Positions 13,699 to 21,263 of a DNA stretch of 42,632 bases are shown here, piece by piece (positions within the stretch are counted from its first letter, which is position 1; each line of letters starts with the position of its first letter). The notes under the pieces are model-generated. The model did no database searches. It was not told where the DNA came from and saw only the letters and a program-made list of their open reading frames with translations. A program made the position numbers and the translations under genes. Source of the DNA: Gp7-AA10 sp035636095 (lineage in GTDB: Bacteria > Acidobacteriota > Thermoanaerobaculia > Gp7-AA8); assembly GCA_035636095.1 (NCBI GenBank), contig DASPZU010000094.1, forward strand, positions 1 to 42,632. Reading direction: 5' to 3'.

Positions 13699-14583
13699 AT
13701 GTTCGCCTCCATCGACGAACTCCAGGCTGCGCTTCGCGGCAAGCGCTACTTCGCGAGCCGCGGGCTGGCGACCACCATGTTCCTTTCGCTCAAACTGCGC
13801 CGCCCGCTTTTTCTGGAAGGGGAAGCGGGCGTGGGCAAAACGGAAGTCGGCAAAGTTCTCGCCGATCTTCTCGAGACGGAATTGATCCGGTTGCAATGCT
13901 ACGAGGGACTCGATGTGCATCACGCCGTCTACGAATGGAACTACACGCGGCAGATGATGCACATCCGCTTGCTGGAAGCGCGGGGCGAGGCGCCGGCGGA
14001 ATCGGAGCTGTTCGGTCCCGAATTTCTGTTGCGCCGTCCGCTGCTGCAGGCCATCGAGAACTCGCGCAAGAAGCCGCCGGTCCTGCTGATCGACGAGATC
14101 GACCGCAGCGACGAAGAGTTCGAAGCCTTTCTTCTCGAGATCCTCTCCGATTTCCAGATCACCATTCCGGAGATCGGGACCATCAAAGCCGCGCAGCCGC
14201 CGGTGGTGATCGTGACGTCGAACCGCACCCGCGAAGTTCACGATGCGCTCAAGCGCCGATGCCTCTACTACTGGATCGACTATCCGTCCTTCGAGAGCGA
14301 ATTGCAGATCGTGCTGGCGAAAGTTCCCGACGCGCCTCAACAGCTCGCGCGGCAGGTCACCGGCTTCGTGCAGGAGTTGCGTCGGGCCGAGCTGTACAAG
14401 GTTCCCGGCATCGCGGAGACCCTCGAGTGGACCGCGGCGCTGGTGGCGCTCGATCGCGACGCGCTCGATGAAACGGTCGTCGAAGAGACTCTCGGCGTCG
14501 TTCTCAAGTATCAGGACGACGTCGAGAAGGTGCAGGGAGAAGCGGTCACCAACATGCTCAACCGCGTCCGAGCGGGGATATGA
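13699..14583 (+). CDS. coxD: MoxR-type AAA+ ATPase (CoxD type), cofactor maturation factor
   Basis: This 294-residue AAA+ ATPase has Walker A GEAGVGKT (about residues 39-46) and Walker B LLIDEIDR (about 130-137), with the sensor asparagine in VIVTSNRTRE. CoxD-type proteins partner with the VWA-domain CoxE and are needed to insert copper and sulfur or finish the active site of Cox-type enzymes. The next gene is indeed coxE. Its last codons read GGG-ATA-TGA, and the sequence ATGAACGGCGCC that starts at 14580 is the same as the first 12 bases of coxE at 14898. So the two genes once overlapped and were pushed apart by a repeat block. Confidence 0.9.
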   Translation: MFASIDELQAALRGKRYFASRGLATTMFLSLKLRRPLFLEGEAGVGKTEVGKVLADLLETELIRLQCYEGLDVHHAVYEWNYTRQMMHIRLLEARGEAPAESELFGPEFLLRRPLLQAIENSRKKPPVLLIDEIDRSDEEFEAFLLEILSDFQITIPEIGTIKAAQPPVVIVTSNRTREVHDALKRRCLYYWIDYPSFESELQIVLAKVPDAPQQLARQVTGFVQELRRAELYKVPGIAETLEWTAALVALDRDALDETVVEETLGVVLKYQDDVEKVQGEAVTNMLNRVRAGI

Positions 14584-14591
14584 ACGGCGCC

Positions 14592-14897
14592 CCTCATCCG
14601 CCGCTTCGCGGGGAGAGGGAGTCTCGCCCCGCGAAGCGGGACCGCACAGCCCCTCATCCGCCGCTTCGCGGCACCTTCTCCCCGCAAGCGGGGCGAAGGA
14701 CTCTCGCGCGAGATCCCTCGCCCCGCGAAGCGGGGAGAGGGTGGCCGAAGGCCGGGTGAGGGGTTCTTCCACAAAATGCACAGCCCCTCATCCGCCGCTT
14801 CGCGGCACCTTCTCCCCGCAAGCGGGGCGAAGGACTCTCGCGCGAGGTCCCTCGCCCCGCGAAGCGGGGAGAGGGTGGCCGAAGGCCGGGTGAGGGG
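14592..14897. repeat. GC-rich palindromic repeat block 3 with 12-bp flanking direct repeat
   Basis: A 306-bp block separates coxD and coxE. It holds two nearly identical 114-bp units in tandem (14650-14763 and 14784-14897, one base different where compared) preceded by a partial one. Each unit has inverted ends (CCCCTCATCCG and CGGGTGAGGGG) and inner hairpins (CCGCTTCGCGG, CCCCGCAAGCGGGG, CCCCGCGAAGCGGGG, GGCCGAAGGCC). The block is flanked by the exact direct repeat ATGAACGGCGCC (14580-14591 and 14898-14909), which looks like a target-site duplication. Confidence 0.85.
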
Positions 14898-16130
14898 ATG
14901 AACGGCGCCTTTCTCCGCAACCTGCTCCTGTTCGGCCGTGTGCTGCGCGCGCTGGGCCTCGACGTCAACCCGGGCCGCATGATCGATCTGGTGACGGCGC
15001 TCGGATGCATCTCGATCGGCAGCCGTTCCGATTTCTACCATGCCGCGCGCGGACTGCTCGTCCATCGCCGTGAAGACATTCCGATCTTCGATGAGGCCTT
15101 CGAGGTTTTCTGGCGGAGTCGAGGCCGAAAATTGACCTCGCTCGATCTGCGCGCTCTCGGCGAACGGAGGAGATTTCGCAAGCCGCGCTTCGTCCCACCG
15201 TCGCTCGGAGAAGAATCGGCTGCCGGCAGCGCGCTGTCATCGCTGCAGAGCGACGAGCCCCCTGTCATTCAAGCGACGCTCACGTACAGCGAACGCGAGG
15301 TTCTGCGCCAGAAAGATTTTTCCGATCTGACTGCCGACGAGTTGAGAGCCGTGCAGTGGCTGATGGCGGAGATCGTGTGGCGCGTTCGCGAGCGGCGTAC
15401 GCGGCGCCGTCGGCCGGGACACGGCCGGCTGATCGATCTTCGGCGTACGGTACGCCTCAATTTGCGATACGGGGGCGAGCTGCTCGACTGGGCGGAGCGC
15501 GAACCGAAGTCGAAAGCGCGGCCTCTGGTCATCATCGCCGACGTCAGCGGCTCGATGGAGCGCTACACGCGGCTGCTGCTGCTGTTCACGTACGGTCTCG
15601 CAAAAGCGCTCGAGCAGAAAGTGGAAGCGTTCGTGTTCAGCACGCGCTTGACCCGTATCACCCGACAGCTCCGGGAAAGAAATCTCGATCGCGCCTTGCG
15701 CGAGGTGTCGCGCACCGTTCCCGACTGGTCGGGAGGCACGCGCATCGGCGAAGCGCTGCGGACGTTCAACTTCGAGTGGGGCCGCCGCGTGCTGGGCAGT
15801 GGAGCGCTGACGCTGGTGATCAGCGATGGCTGGGACTGCGGCGACATCGGCGTGCTGCGCGATGAGATCGCGCGCCTGCAGCGGAGCAGCCGTCGTTTGA
15901 TCTGGCTCAATCCGCTCCTCGGCTCGCCGGAGTATGAGCCGCTGACGCGCGGCATTCAGGCATCTCTGCCATTCATCGACGATTTCCTCCCGGTGCACAA
16001 CCTGGCCAGCCTGGAAGATCTTGCGGAACATCTCGCGAATCTCACCGAGCATCGTCCGGAGCGCCGGCAGATTCGGGTTTCCCGCTCGATGCCAACGCCG
16101 CTGGAAGCATCTCCGTATTCTCAATCGTGA
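14898..16130 (+). CDS. coxE: CoxE-type VWA domain protein, cofactor maturation factor
   Basis: This 410-residue protein has an N-terminal helical region (RNLLLFGRVLRALGLDVNPGR) and a C-terminal von Willebrand factor A domain (about 205-390) with the MIDAS motif DVSGSM and the downstream threonine in SGGTRIGEAL and aspartate in ISDGWD. It acts with CoxD in maturation of the molybdenum hydroxylase. The ATG directly follows the palindromic repeat, whose end GTGAGGGG now serves as the only possible Shine-Dalgarno sequence, only two bases or fewer from the ATG. The stop overlaps the next gene's start. Confidence 0.9.
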   Translation: MNGAFLRNLLLFGRVLRALGLDVNPGRMIDLVTALGCISIGSRSDFYHAARGLLVHRREDIPIFDEAFEVFWRSRGRKLTSLDLRALGERRRFRKPRFVPPSLGEESAAGSALSSLQSDEPPVIQATLTYSEREVLRQKDFSDLTADELRAVQWLMAEIVWRVRERRTRRRRPGHGRLIDLRRTVRLNLRYGGELLDWAEREPKSKARPLVIIADVSGSMERYTRLLLLFTYGLAKALEQKVEAFVFSTRLTRITRQLRERNLDRALREVSRTVPDWSGGTRIGEALRTFNFEWGRRVLGSGALTLVISDGWDCGDIGVLRDEIARLQRSSRRLIWLNPLLGSPEYEPLTRGIQASLPFIDDFLPVHNLASLEDLAEHLANLTEHRPERRQIRVSRSMPTPLEASPYSQS

Positions 16131-17023
16131 AGCTCTTCGTTGCGCTGGCGACCGTCGCGGTCGGAGGCGTTGCATCCGCACAGTTGACGCAGCCGGTCGC
16201 GTTTGGCCATGCCGTGATTGTCGAGGCCAGCAGCCCCGGCCTCGTTCCATCGATGAAGTTCAACTACATCAACTTGTACGGACCCGATCTGGAATACGTG
16301 CGAACTCTGGCCAGCGCTCCGCTCCTGCGCTCTTTCGGAGCGATCGCGTTTTCCTCATCCGGCGACATTTTTCTGGTCGAGCCTTGCGACCCACTGTGCG
16401 TACAAATCAAACGCTACCAACAGTCGGGTTCCGTCACAGACTTCGGCGCCCCCTACAACGATTCGATTCATGCGATGCAGTTCGTCGCTTCCGGTGAGCT
16501 GATTGTGGCGTTCAGCGTCGTGTTCGCGCGATTCGACGCCAATGGCGGATTGATCCAGACCACAGCTTTGCCGGAGCGCACCTTGTTCGGCTTCGACGTC
16601 GACCGCGATCAATGCACTGTGATCTTCTCCTCGGTGCACGTTCTGGTGGCCACCAACATTTGCACGGCCGGCCATGATGTGCGCCTGCCCGGCGATTTTT
16701 CAGGTGTGCGCTTTCTCCCCAATGGCAACATCCTGGCGAGCTCGCGTGGAGTGGTCTACGAGCTCGACCGGCGTGGAGCGATCGTGCGGCGGTTCATCAC
16801 TTCGTATATCGATTCCGGCGAAGTGGCGGTCGATCCTGATGAAAAGTCCTTCTGGGCCACCAGCGGCAACCGATTGTTTCGGTTCGACCTGACGACTGGC
16901 AACGTCATCGCCGGTCCGGTCTGGCTTCGTACCGCCGCCTACGGCGCGCGTTCGATGGCCATTCGCGGCGAGTGGCGCGCGGCGATGCATCCGGTGTCGC
17001 GTCGCCGGTCAGTCACGCGCTGA
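16127..17023 (+). CDS. secreted protein of beta-propeller-like type
   Basis: This 298-residue protein has a signal peptide (KLFVALATVAVGGVASAQ, with an A-S-A cleavage motif) and then several repeats of the type FGAIAFSSSGDIFLVE, GVRFLPNGNILASSRG and GEVAVDPDEKSFWATSGN. Such segments are blades of a six-bladed NHL- or SMP-30-like propeller. No catalytic residues can be named. The GTG start at 16127 overlaps the coxE stop by 4 bp, so the gene is part of the cox transcript. It converges with the DedA gene with an 11-bp overlap. What it does with the molybdenum enzyme is unknown. Confidence 0.65.
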   Translation: MKLFVALATVAVGGVASAQLTQPVAFGHAVIVEASSPGLVPSMKFNYINLYGPDLEYVRTLASAPLLRSFGAIAFSSSGDIFLVEPCDPLCVQIKRYQQSGSVTDFGAPYNDSIHAMQFVASGELIVAFSVVFARFDANGGLIQTTALPERTLFGFDVDRDQCTVIFSSVHVLVATNICTAGHDVRLPGDFSGVRFLPNGNILASSRGVVYELDRRGAIVRRFITSYIDSGEVAVDPDEKSFWATSGNRLFRFDLTTGNVIAGPVWLRTAAYGARSMAIRGEWRAAMHPVSRRRSVTR

Positions 17024-17663
17024 TTTTCTCTGCGCGCTTCTGCATCCAGATCATGAGCGCGTACAGCGCGCCGATCACCAGCGCGAATCCGATCAGCCAA
17101 TAAGACTTCGACTCGAGCGCGTGACGCAGCGCTGCAGGGTCCTTCATCAGCGCGGGCTGATCGCCCAGAACCTTGATGCCGAACCACGCCAGCGCGCCGT
17201 TAAAAACGCCCGCGCCGACGATCGTCATCACCGAGAACGTTCGGAAGTTCATTTTGAACAAGCCGGCCGGAATCGAGATCAGGTGACGAATTCCCGGAAG
17301 CAGGCGCGCGACGAAGATGCCGCCCGCTCCGTAGGCATCGAACCAGCGATCGGCGCCTTCGATCTTCTTCTTCGACAACAGTACGAAGCGTCCGTAACGC
17401 TCGACGAGTGGCCGGCCGAGTTTCGTCGCAACCCAGTAACTCGATGCCGATCCGGCCCACGATCCAGCGGTGGCCGCGACGACGATCAACGCGACGTTGA
17501 AGCGCCCCTGCGCCGCCCAGTACGCTGCCGGCGGGATCACGACTTCGGCCGGAATTGGAACGGCGGTGCTCTCGAAAAACATCATCACGAAAACGCCGAG
17601 GTAGCCCCAGTCGAGGACGAACTGCATCCAGACGGCGAGGAGGTGGTGCAGGGTGCCTTCCAT
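17013..17663 (-). CDS. DedA-family membrane protein
   Basis: This 216-residue integral membrane protein belongs to the DedA (SNARE-associated/VTT) family. The hallmark segments are WGYLGVFVMMFFESTAVPIPAE near the N-terminus, then GSWAGSASSYWVATKLGR, and FVARLLPGIRHLISIPAG, with the conserved E-x-x-P-x-P-x-E and R-x-x-P-x-x-R motifs. About four to five hydrophobic segments can be seen. DedA proteins move or scramble lipids such as undecaprenyl phosphate and support envelope homeostasis. The ATG at 17663 lies 86 bp from the divergent operon start. It is probably not functionally tied to either side. Confidence 0.9.
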   Translation of the reverse strand: MEGTLHHLLAVWMQFVLDWGYLGVFVMMFFESTAVPIPAEVVIPPAAYWAAQGRFNVALIVVAATAGSWAGSASSYWVATKLGRPLVERYGRFVLLSKKKIEGADRWFDAYGAGGIFVARLLPGIRHLISIPAGLFKMNFRTFSVMTIVGAGVFNGALAWFGIKVLGDQPALMKDPAALRHALESKSYWLIGFALVIGALYALMIWMQKRAEKISA

Positions 17664-17695
17664 GGGACGGCGGAGTCGATCACATCACCACATGA

Positions 17696-17744
17696 TTGAC
17701 AACACGCGAAGCGCCGCCATACGATCAATGGTAAGACCATTGAT
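17696..17744 (+). promoter_or_regulatory. promoter with perfect GntR-type operator for the 20-kb operon
   Basis: A -35 box TTGACA (17696-17701) and a -10-like TACGAT (17720-17725), 18 bp apart, are overlapped by a palindrome at 17724-17744: arms ATCAATGGT and ACCATTGAT around AAG. The core TGGT-NNN-ACCA is the pattern bound by FadR-subfamily GntR regulators. The operator covers the end of the -10 box and the expected start of transcription, which fits repression. A GntR-FCD gene lies at 39451-40167, and matching sites lie at 41175 and 42495. Confidence 0.7.
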
Positions 17745-17748
17745 TTGC

Positions 17749-18300
17749 ATGTCCGACCTCGTTCCGCGCTTGTCGTCGGGTGAGATGCCGCATGATCTCG
17801 CGGAGTATCTGCGGCCGCGTGTCGAGCGTCTCGGCTACCTGGGGGAGTTTTTCCAGTGCGCGGCCCATCAGCCCAAAGCGCTCCTGGCGTTCATGACCTT
17901 CACCGAGGAGCTGCGCAAGGCGCTTCCCGAGAATCTGACGGAAACCGTCGCGCTTTCGGTCTCGAATCTGATGGATAACGCGTACGAACGCGTGCAGCAC
18001 GAGCGGCTGTGTCTCAAGCTCGGCTTCGACCAGGAGTGGATTCGCGAGGTCAACGCCATCGCTCCATCGAAGGCCGGGAGAATGACGGAGCAGGAGCAAC
18101 GCGTACAGACACTCGTGACGGCAGCCATCGATCGCGATGGTCACGATTGCCAGAAAGAATTCGAATCGGTGATCGACGCCATCGGCCACCAGCAGGCCAT
18201 GGCGGTGCTCCTCCTCATCGGCCGCTATATGACGCATGCCTTGACGGTGAACTGTCTGGCGCTACAACCGCCGGTCGCGTCGCCGCTGGAGAATCGATGA
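17749..18300 (+). CDS. carboxymuconolactone decarboxylase (CMD) family protein
   Basis: This 183-residue all-alpha protein resembles the CMD/AhpD family: the block LSVSNLMDNAYERVQHERLCLKLGF contains the E-x-x-x-H-E arrangement of CMD proteins, but the C-x-x-C redox pair of AhpD is absent. Members include gamma-carboxymuconolactone decarboxylase of aromatic catabolism and antioxidant enzymes. It is the first gene of the operon. I chose the ATG at 17749, five bases after the operator; an ATG at 17728 lies within the operator and upstream of the likely transcription start. No Shine-Dalgarno sequence is visible, so the leader is very short. Confidence 0.75.
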   Translation: MSDLVPRLSSGEMPHDLAEYLRPRVERLGYLGEFFQCAAHQPKALLAFMTFTEELRKALPENLTETVALSVSNLMDNAYERVQHERLCLKLGFDQEWIREVNAIAPSKAGRMTEQEQRVQTLVTAAIDRDGHDCQKEFESVIDAIGHQQAMAVLLLIGRYMTHALTVNCLALQPPVASPLENR

Positions 18301-20360
18301 GCGAATTTCTCTGGATCAGCGAAGCGGATGTCGTGTCGGTCATGGACCTCGCCGACGCCATCCACACCATTGAAGTCGCGCTGCCGGCCGAGGCGCGCGG
18401 CGAGGCGAAAAATCTGGAGAAGACAGTCGTGGCGTGGGAAGGCGGAACTCTTCACGCCCTCGGCGGAATCGCTCCCGGATCGGCGGCCACAAAAACATGG
18501 GCGCACACCGACGCCGGTGCGACGCCGCTGCTCGTGCTCTTCGACAGCACCAACGGATCGCTCAAAGCCGTCATCGAAGCCCTGGCCCTCGGACAGCTCC
18601 GCACCGGCGCGATCTCGGGCGTCGCGACCCGGTGGCTTTCCAAGCCGGATGCCGAGGTCGCGGCCGTCATCGGCACCGGGAGGCAGGCGCTTCCGCAGGC
18701 GGCGGCCATCGCGGCCGTCCGTCCTCTGAAACAGATTCGAGTTTTCGGCCGCAATGAGGAAAAACGCCGGGCAGTCGCGACGCGCATCCGCGAGGAGCTC
18801 GGGATCGAGGCCATCGCGACGCGCACCGTCGAGGAAGCAGTCAAAGACGCGGCGGTGATCACGACGGCCACGCGGGCGCGGGCACCGTTTCTCACTTCGC
18901 GGGCGGTTGCCGATGGGGCGCACATCAACGCCATCGGCGCGATCATTCGCACCGGCGCCGAGCTGATGCCCGACATCGTGGCGCGGAGTGCACGCGTCGT
19001 CGTCGACAGCGTCAGTCAGGCGCAGAAGTTATCGCGCGAGCTTGAGGGCGTGGAGTGGGATCGCGTGCAGACGCTTTCGCGGCTGCTCGTTTCTCCATCG
19101 CCGCGGAAAGCGAGCGACGTCACGCTTTTCAAGTCTCTCGGCATCGGCGTGGCCGACCTCGCCCTGGCGTCCGAGATTTATCGCCGCTCCGTGGAGCTGG
19201 GTCTCGGACGGCCGCTTCCGCATCCGCAGAAGGCATCGCCGCGACTGCGCATCGGAACGCCGCCAAAACCGCGTCGGGCATACTCCTTCGTCGATCAAAG
19301 CGGCGCTCCGGCGCCGAAGCACAGACCGCAGGATCCGGTCGTTATCACGCGCGAAGAAATCGAAGCGGAAACGGCGCGCCTGGCGGGCATTCCGCAGCCT
19401 GCGAACGGCCGTCGCATGTCGCTGATCGTCAATCCGAATGCCGGAGTCGGGAACGGACTCGCGCCGGGGACGGCGGTCTCGCTGTCGGTTCTCAAGCCCG
19501 GCGAGCGCACCAAGCCGATCCGCCACAACGTGTCGCTGATGAATTTCTGCATCGGCGGCCGCGGCACGGCCATCGTCGATGGCAAGCGCATTCAATTCTC
19601 GCAATACGACGCTTGGAACATTCCGCCGTGGTCGATTTATCAGCATGTCAATGATGGGAACGAGCTGCAGGTCCGGTTGACGTACAGCAACTCCGCGCTC
19701 CTCGAGAAGCTCAATGTCCATGTGATCGACGAAGAACCGAAAGAGACTTCGGCCGGAGTCTCCGAGGGCGACGACGAGCGGCAGCCGAATCCATACGGTA
19801 CACAGCGCCTCACCGACGAAGGCGCTTACATCATGCCGTACGAGAAGTTGATCAACCCCGACGTGGTGCACATGGACGCGCTCCACTGGCCGTGGGTCAA
19901 GGTCAAAGAGCAGCTTGACAAACTGGTCGCGTTAGGCAGCTCTTATGTCGGCCGGCGCTTATATCTTCTCTACAATCCGGCGACCGGACGCACAAACGGC
20001 ACATCGCACACATTTTTCGCAACAATCTGTCTGCGCCCCGCCAATATTGTCGACAAACCGCATCGACATACTGCATCGGCCATCAACTATTTCTTCAAGG
20101 GCAGCGGCTGGAGCGTCATTGAAGGAAAACGGTACGAGTGGAAAGCCGGCGATCTGATGCTGACCGCGCCCGGATGGGCCATCCACAATCACGCCTCGCA
20201 TGGCGAAGACGTCTATGAGCTGACGATTCAAGACAGCCCGCTGCATATCGCGATGGGATCGCTCTTGTGGCAGGAGGACCTAACCAAGCCTCCCCAAGTC
20301 CTCGGCACAACGGGCGGATTCGCGACGAACCGCGACGCCCAGGAGGTCGCGCGGCGATGA
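18297..20360 (+). CDS. fusion of ornithine cyclodeaminase/mu-crystallin domain with a bicupin
   Basis: This 687-residue protein joins two families. Residues 1 to about 310 are an ornithine cyclodeaminase/mu-crystallin-like domain: LADAIHTIEVAL, KTWAHTD, and the NAD(P) fold VAAVIGTGRQALPQAAAI followed by VFGRN. Members interconvert imines and amino acids or reduce ketimines. Residues about 370-687 form two cupin barrels of the gentisate/hydroxynaphthoate dioxygenase type: a first with weak metal ligands, and a second with DKPHRHTASAINYFF and APGWAIHNHASHG carrying the H-x-H and H sets and the ending DSPLHIAMGSLLW. The start ATG overlaps the previous stop (ATGA), and its stop overlaps the next start likewise. 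No frameshift is visible between the two halves, so the fusion looks real. The combined reaction is unknown. Confidence 0.8.
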   Translation: MSEFLWISEADVVSVMDLADAIHTIEVALPAEARGEAKNLEKTVVAWEGGTLHALGGIAPGSAATKTWAHTDAGATPLLVLFDSTNGSLKAVIEALALGQLRTGAISGVATRWLSKPDAEVAAVIGTGRQALPQAAAIAAVRPLKQIRVFGRNEEKRRAVATRIREELGIEAIATRTVEEAVKDAAVITTATRARAPFLTSRAVADGAHINAIGAIIRTGAELMPDIVARSARVVVDSVSQAQKLSRELEGVEWDRVQTLSRLLVSPSPRKASDVTLFKSLGIGVADLALASEIYRRSVELGLGRPLPHPQKASPRLRIGTPPKPRRAYSFVDQSGAPAPKHRPQDPVVITREEIEAETARLAGIPQPANGRRMSLIVNPNAGVGNGLAPGTAVSLSVLKPGERTKPIRHNVSLMNFCIGGRGTAIVDGKRIQFSQYDAWNIPPWSIYQHVNDGNELQVRLTYSNSALLEKLNVHVIDEEPKETSAGVSEGDDERQPNPYGTQRLTDEGAYIMPYEKLINPDVVHMDALHWPWVKVKEQLDKLVALGSSYVGRRLYLLYNPATGRTNGTSHTFFATICLRPANIVDKPHRHTASAINYFFKGSGWSVIEGKRYEWKAGDLMLTAPGWAIHNHASHGEDVYELTIQDSPLHIAMGSLLWQEDLTKPPQVLGTTGGFATNRDAQEVARR

Positions 20361-21259
20361 AGCTCGACCCCACCTTCCTTCGCGGGTCGTACACGCCGGT
20401 GGTGACGCCGTTCCGCAACGGGAAAGTGGATCTCGATCGATTCGCTGCACTCATCGAAGGGCAGATCGAGGGCGGCTCGCACGGAATCGTCGTGGCGGGG
20501 ACGACCGGTGAATCGACAAGCCTGTCGTTGAAAGAGCGCGCGGAGCTGTTCAAGGCGGCAGTCGGCGCGAGCAAGAAACGCATTCCGGTCGTCGCGGGAA
20601 CGGGCTCCGGCTCTTACGAGGAGACAGCCGAGCTCTCCGACGCCGCGGAAAAAGCAGGGGTTGACGCGCTGCTGGTCGTGACGCCCTACTACAGCCGGCC
20701 ACCGCAAGGCGGCCTGGTGGAGTATTTCGTTCAGATCGCGAAGCGCACTTCGCTCCCGGTGCTCATCTACCACATCCCCGGTCGCGCAGCGGTTTCGGTG
20801 ACCTCGCAGACGGTCGCGCAGATCGTCGATCGATCGCCGAACGTCGTCGGCATCAAGCACGCCGTCCACGAGCTCGATCTCGTCAGCGAGCTTCTCGTGC
20901 TTCTCGGCAAGGATTTCCGCGTCTTCTGCGGACTGGAATCATTGAGCCTGCCCATGCTGGCACTCGGTGCGGCGGGCGTCATGAACGCAGTCGGGAATCT
21001 CGATCCGAAACGCGTGGCGCGATTGTGTGATGCCGCGTTAGGCGGAAGGTGGGACGAGGCTCGCCGGCTTCACTTCGAATTGTTCGCGCTCTCGCAGGCG
21101 ATTTTCCTCGACACCAATCCCATCCCCCTCAAGTACATGATGACCCGGCTCGGGCTGCTGGCAACGCCGGAAGTTCGTCTGCCGCTCGTGCCACTGAACT
21201 CGGGACGCGAAAAAGCTCTCGACGAGGTCCTTCGCAAGGCAGGCCTGCTTGACCACTGA
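20357..21259 (+). CDS. dihydrodipicolinate synthase (DapA) family aldolase/lyase
   Basis: This 300-residue TIM-barrel protein belongs to the class I aldolases of the DapA/N-acetylneuraminate lyase family. Motifs seen: GSYTPVVTPF at the N-terminus, GTTGESTSLS, TPYYSRPPQGGLVEYF and the Schiff-base lysine in VVGIKHA (about residue 165). The family uses pyruvate or related 2-oxo acids. In aromatic pathways members act as hydratase-aldolases on ring-cleavage products, which would fit the bicupin dioxygenase genes here. The ATG at 20357 overlaps the previous stop in ATGA; a longer upstream frame is unlikely. It is not expected to be the lysine-biosynthesis enzyme, given the operon. Confidence 0.85.
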   Translation: MKLDPTFLRGSYTPVVTPFRNGKVDLDRFAALIEGQIEGGSHGIVVAGTTGESTSLSLKERAELFKAAVGASKKRIPVVAGTGSGSYEETAELSDAAEKAGVDALLVVTPYYSRPPQGGLVEYFVQIAKRTSLPVLIYHIPGRAAVSVTSQTVAQIVDRSPNVVGIKHAVHELDLVSELLVLLGKDFRVFCGLESLSLPMLALGAAGVMNAVGNLDPKRVARLCDAALGGRWDEARRLHFELFALSQAIFLDTNPIPLKYMMTRLGLLATPEVRLPLVPLNSGREKALDEVLRKAGLLDH

Positions 21260-21263
21260 CACA

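Noticed and set aside
13396..14781. Long leftward open frame of 461 codons
   Set aside because: It is the antisense of coxD and the repeats around it; coxD has clear Walker motifs and normal codon use, and the leftward protein is low-complexity and arginine-rich.
14592..14897. CRISPR array
   Set aside because: The repeats are long palindromic units in tandem without regular unique spacers, and no cas gene is present.
20357..21259. Lysine-biosynthesis dapA
   Set aside because: The gene is embedded in a catabolic operon with 4-bp overlap; the family includes many aldolases and hydratase-aldolases, so no symbol is given.
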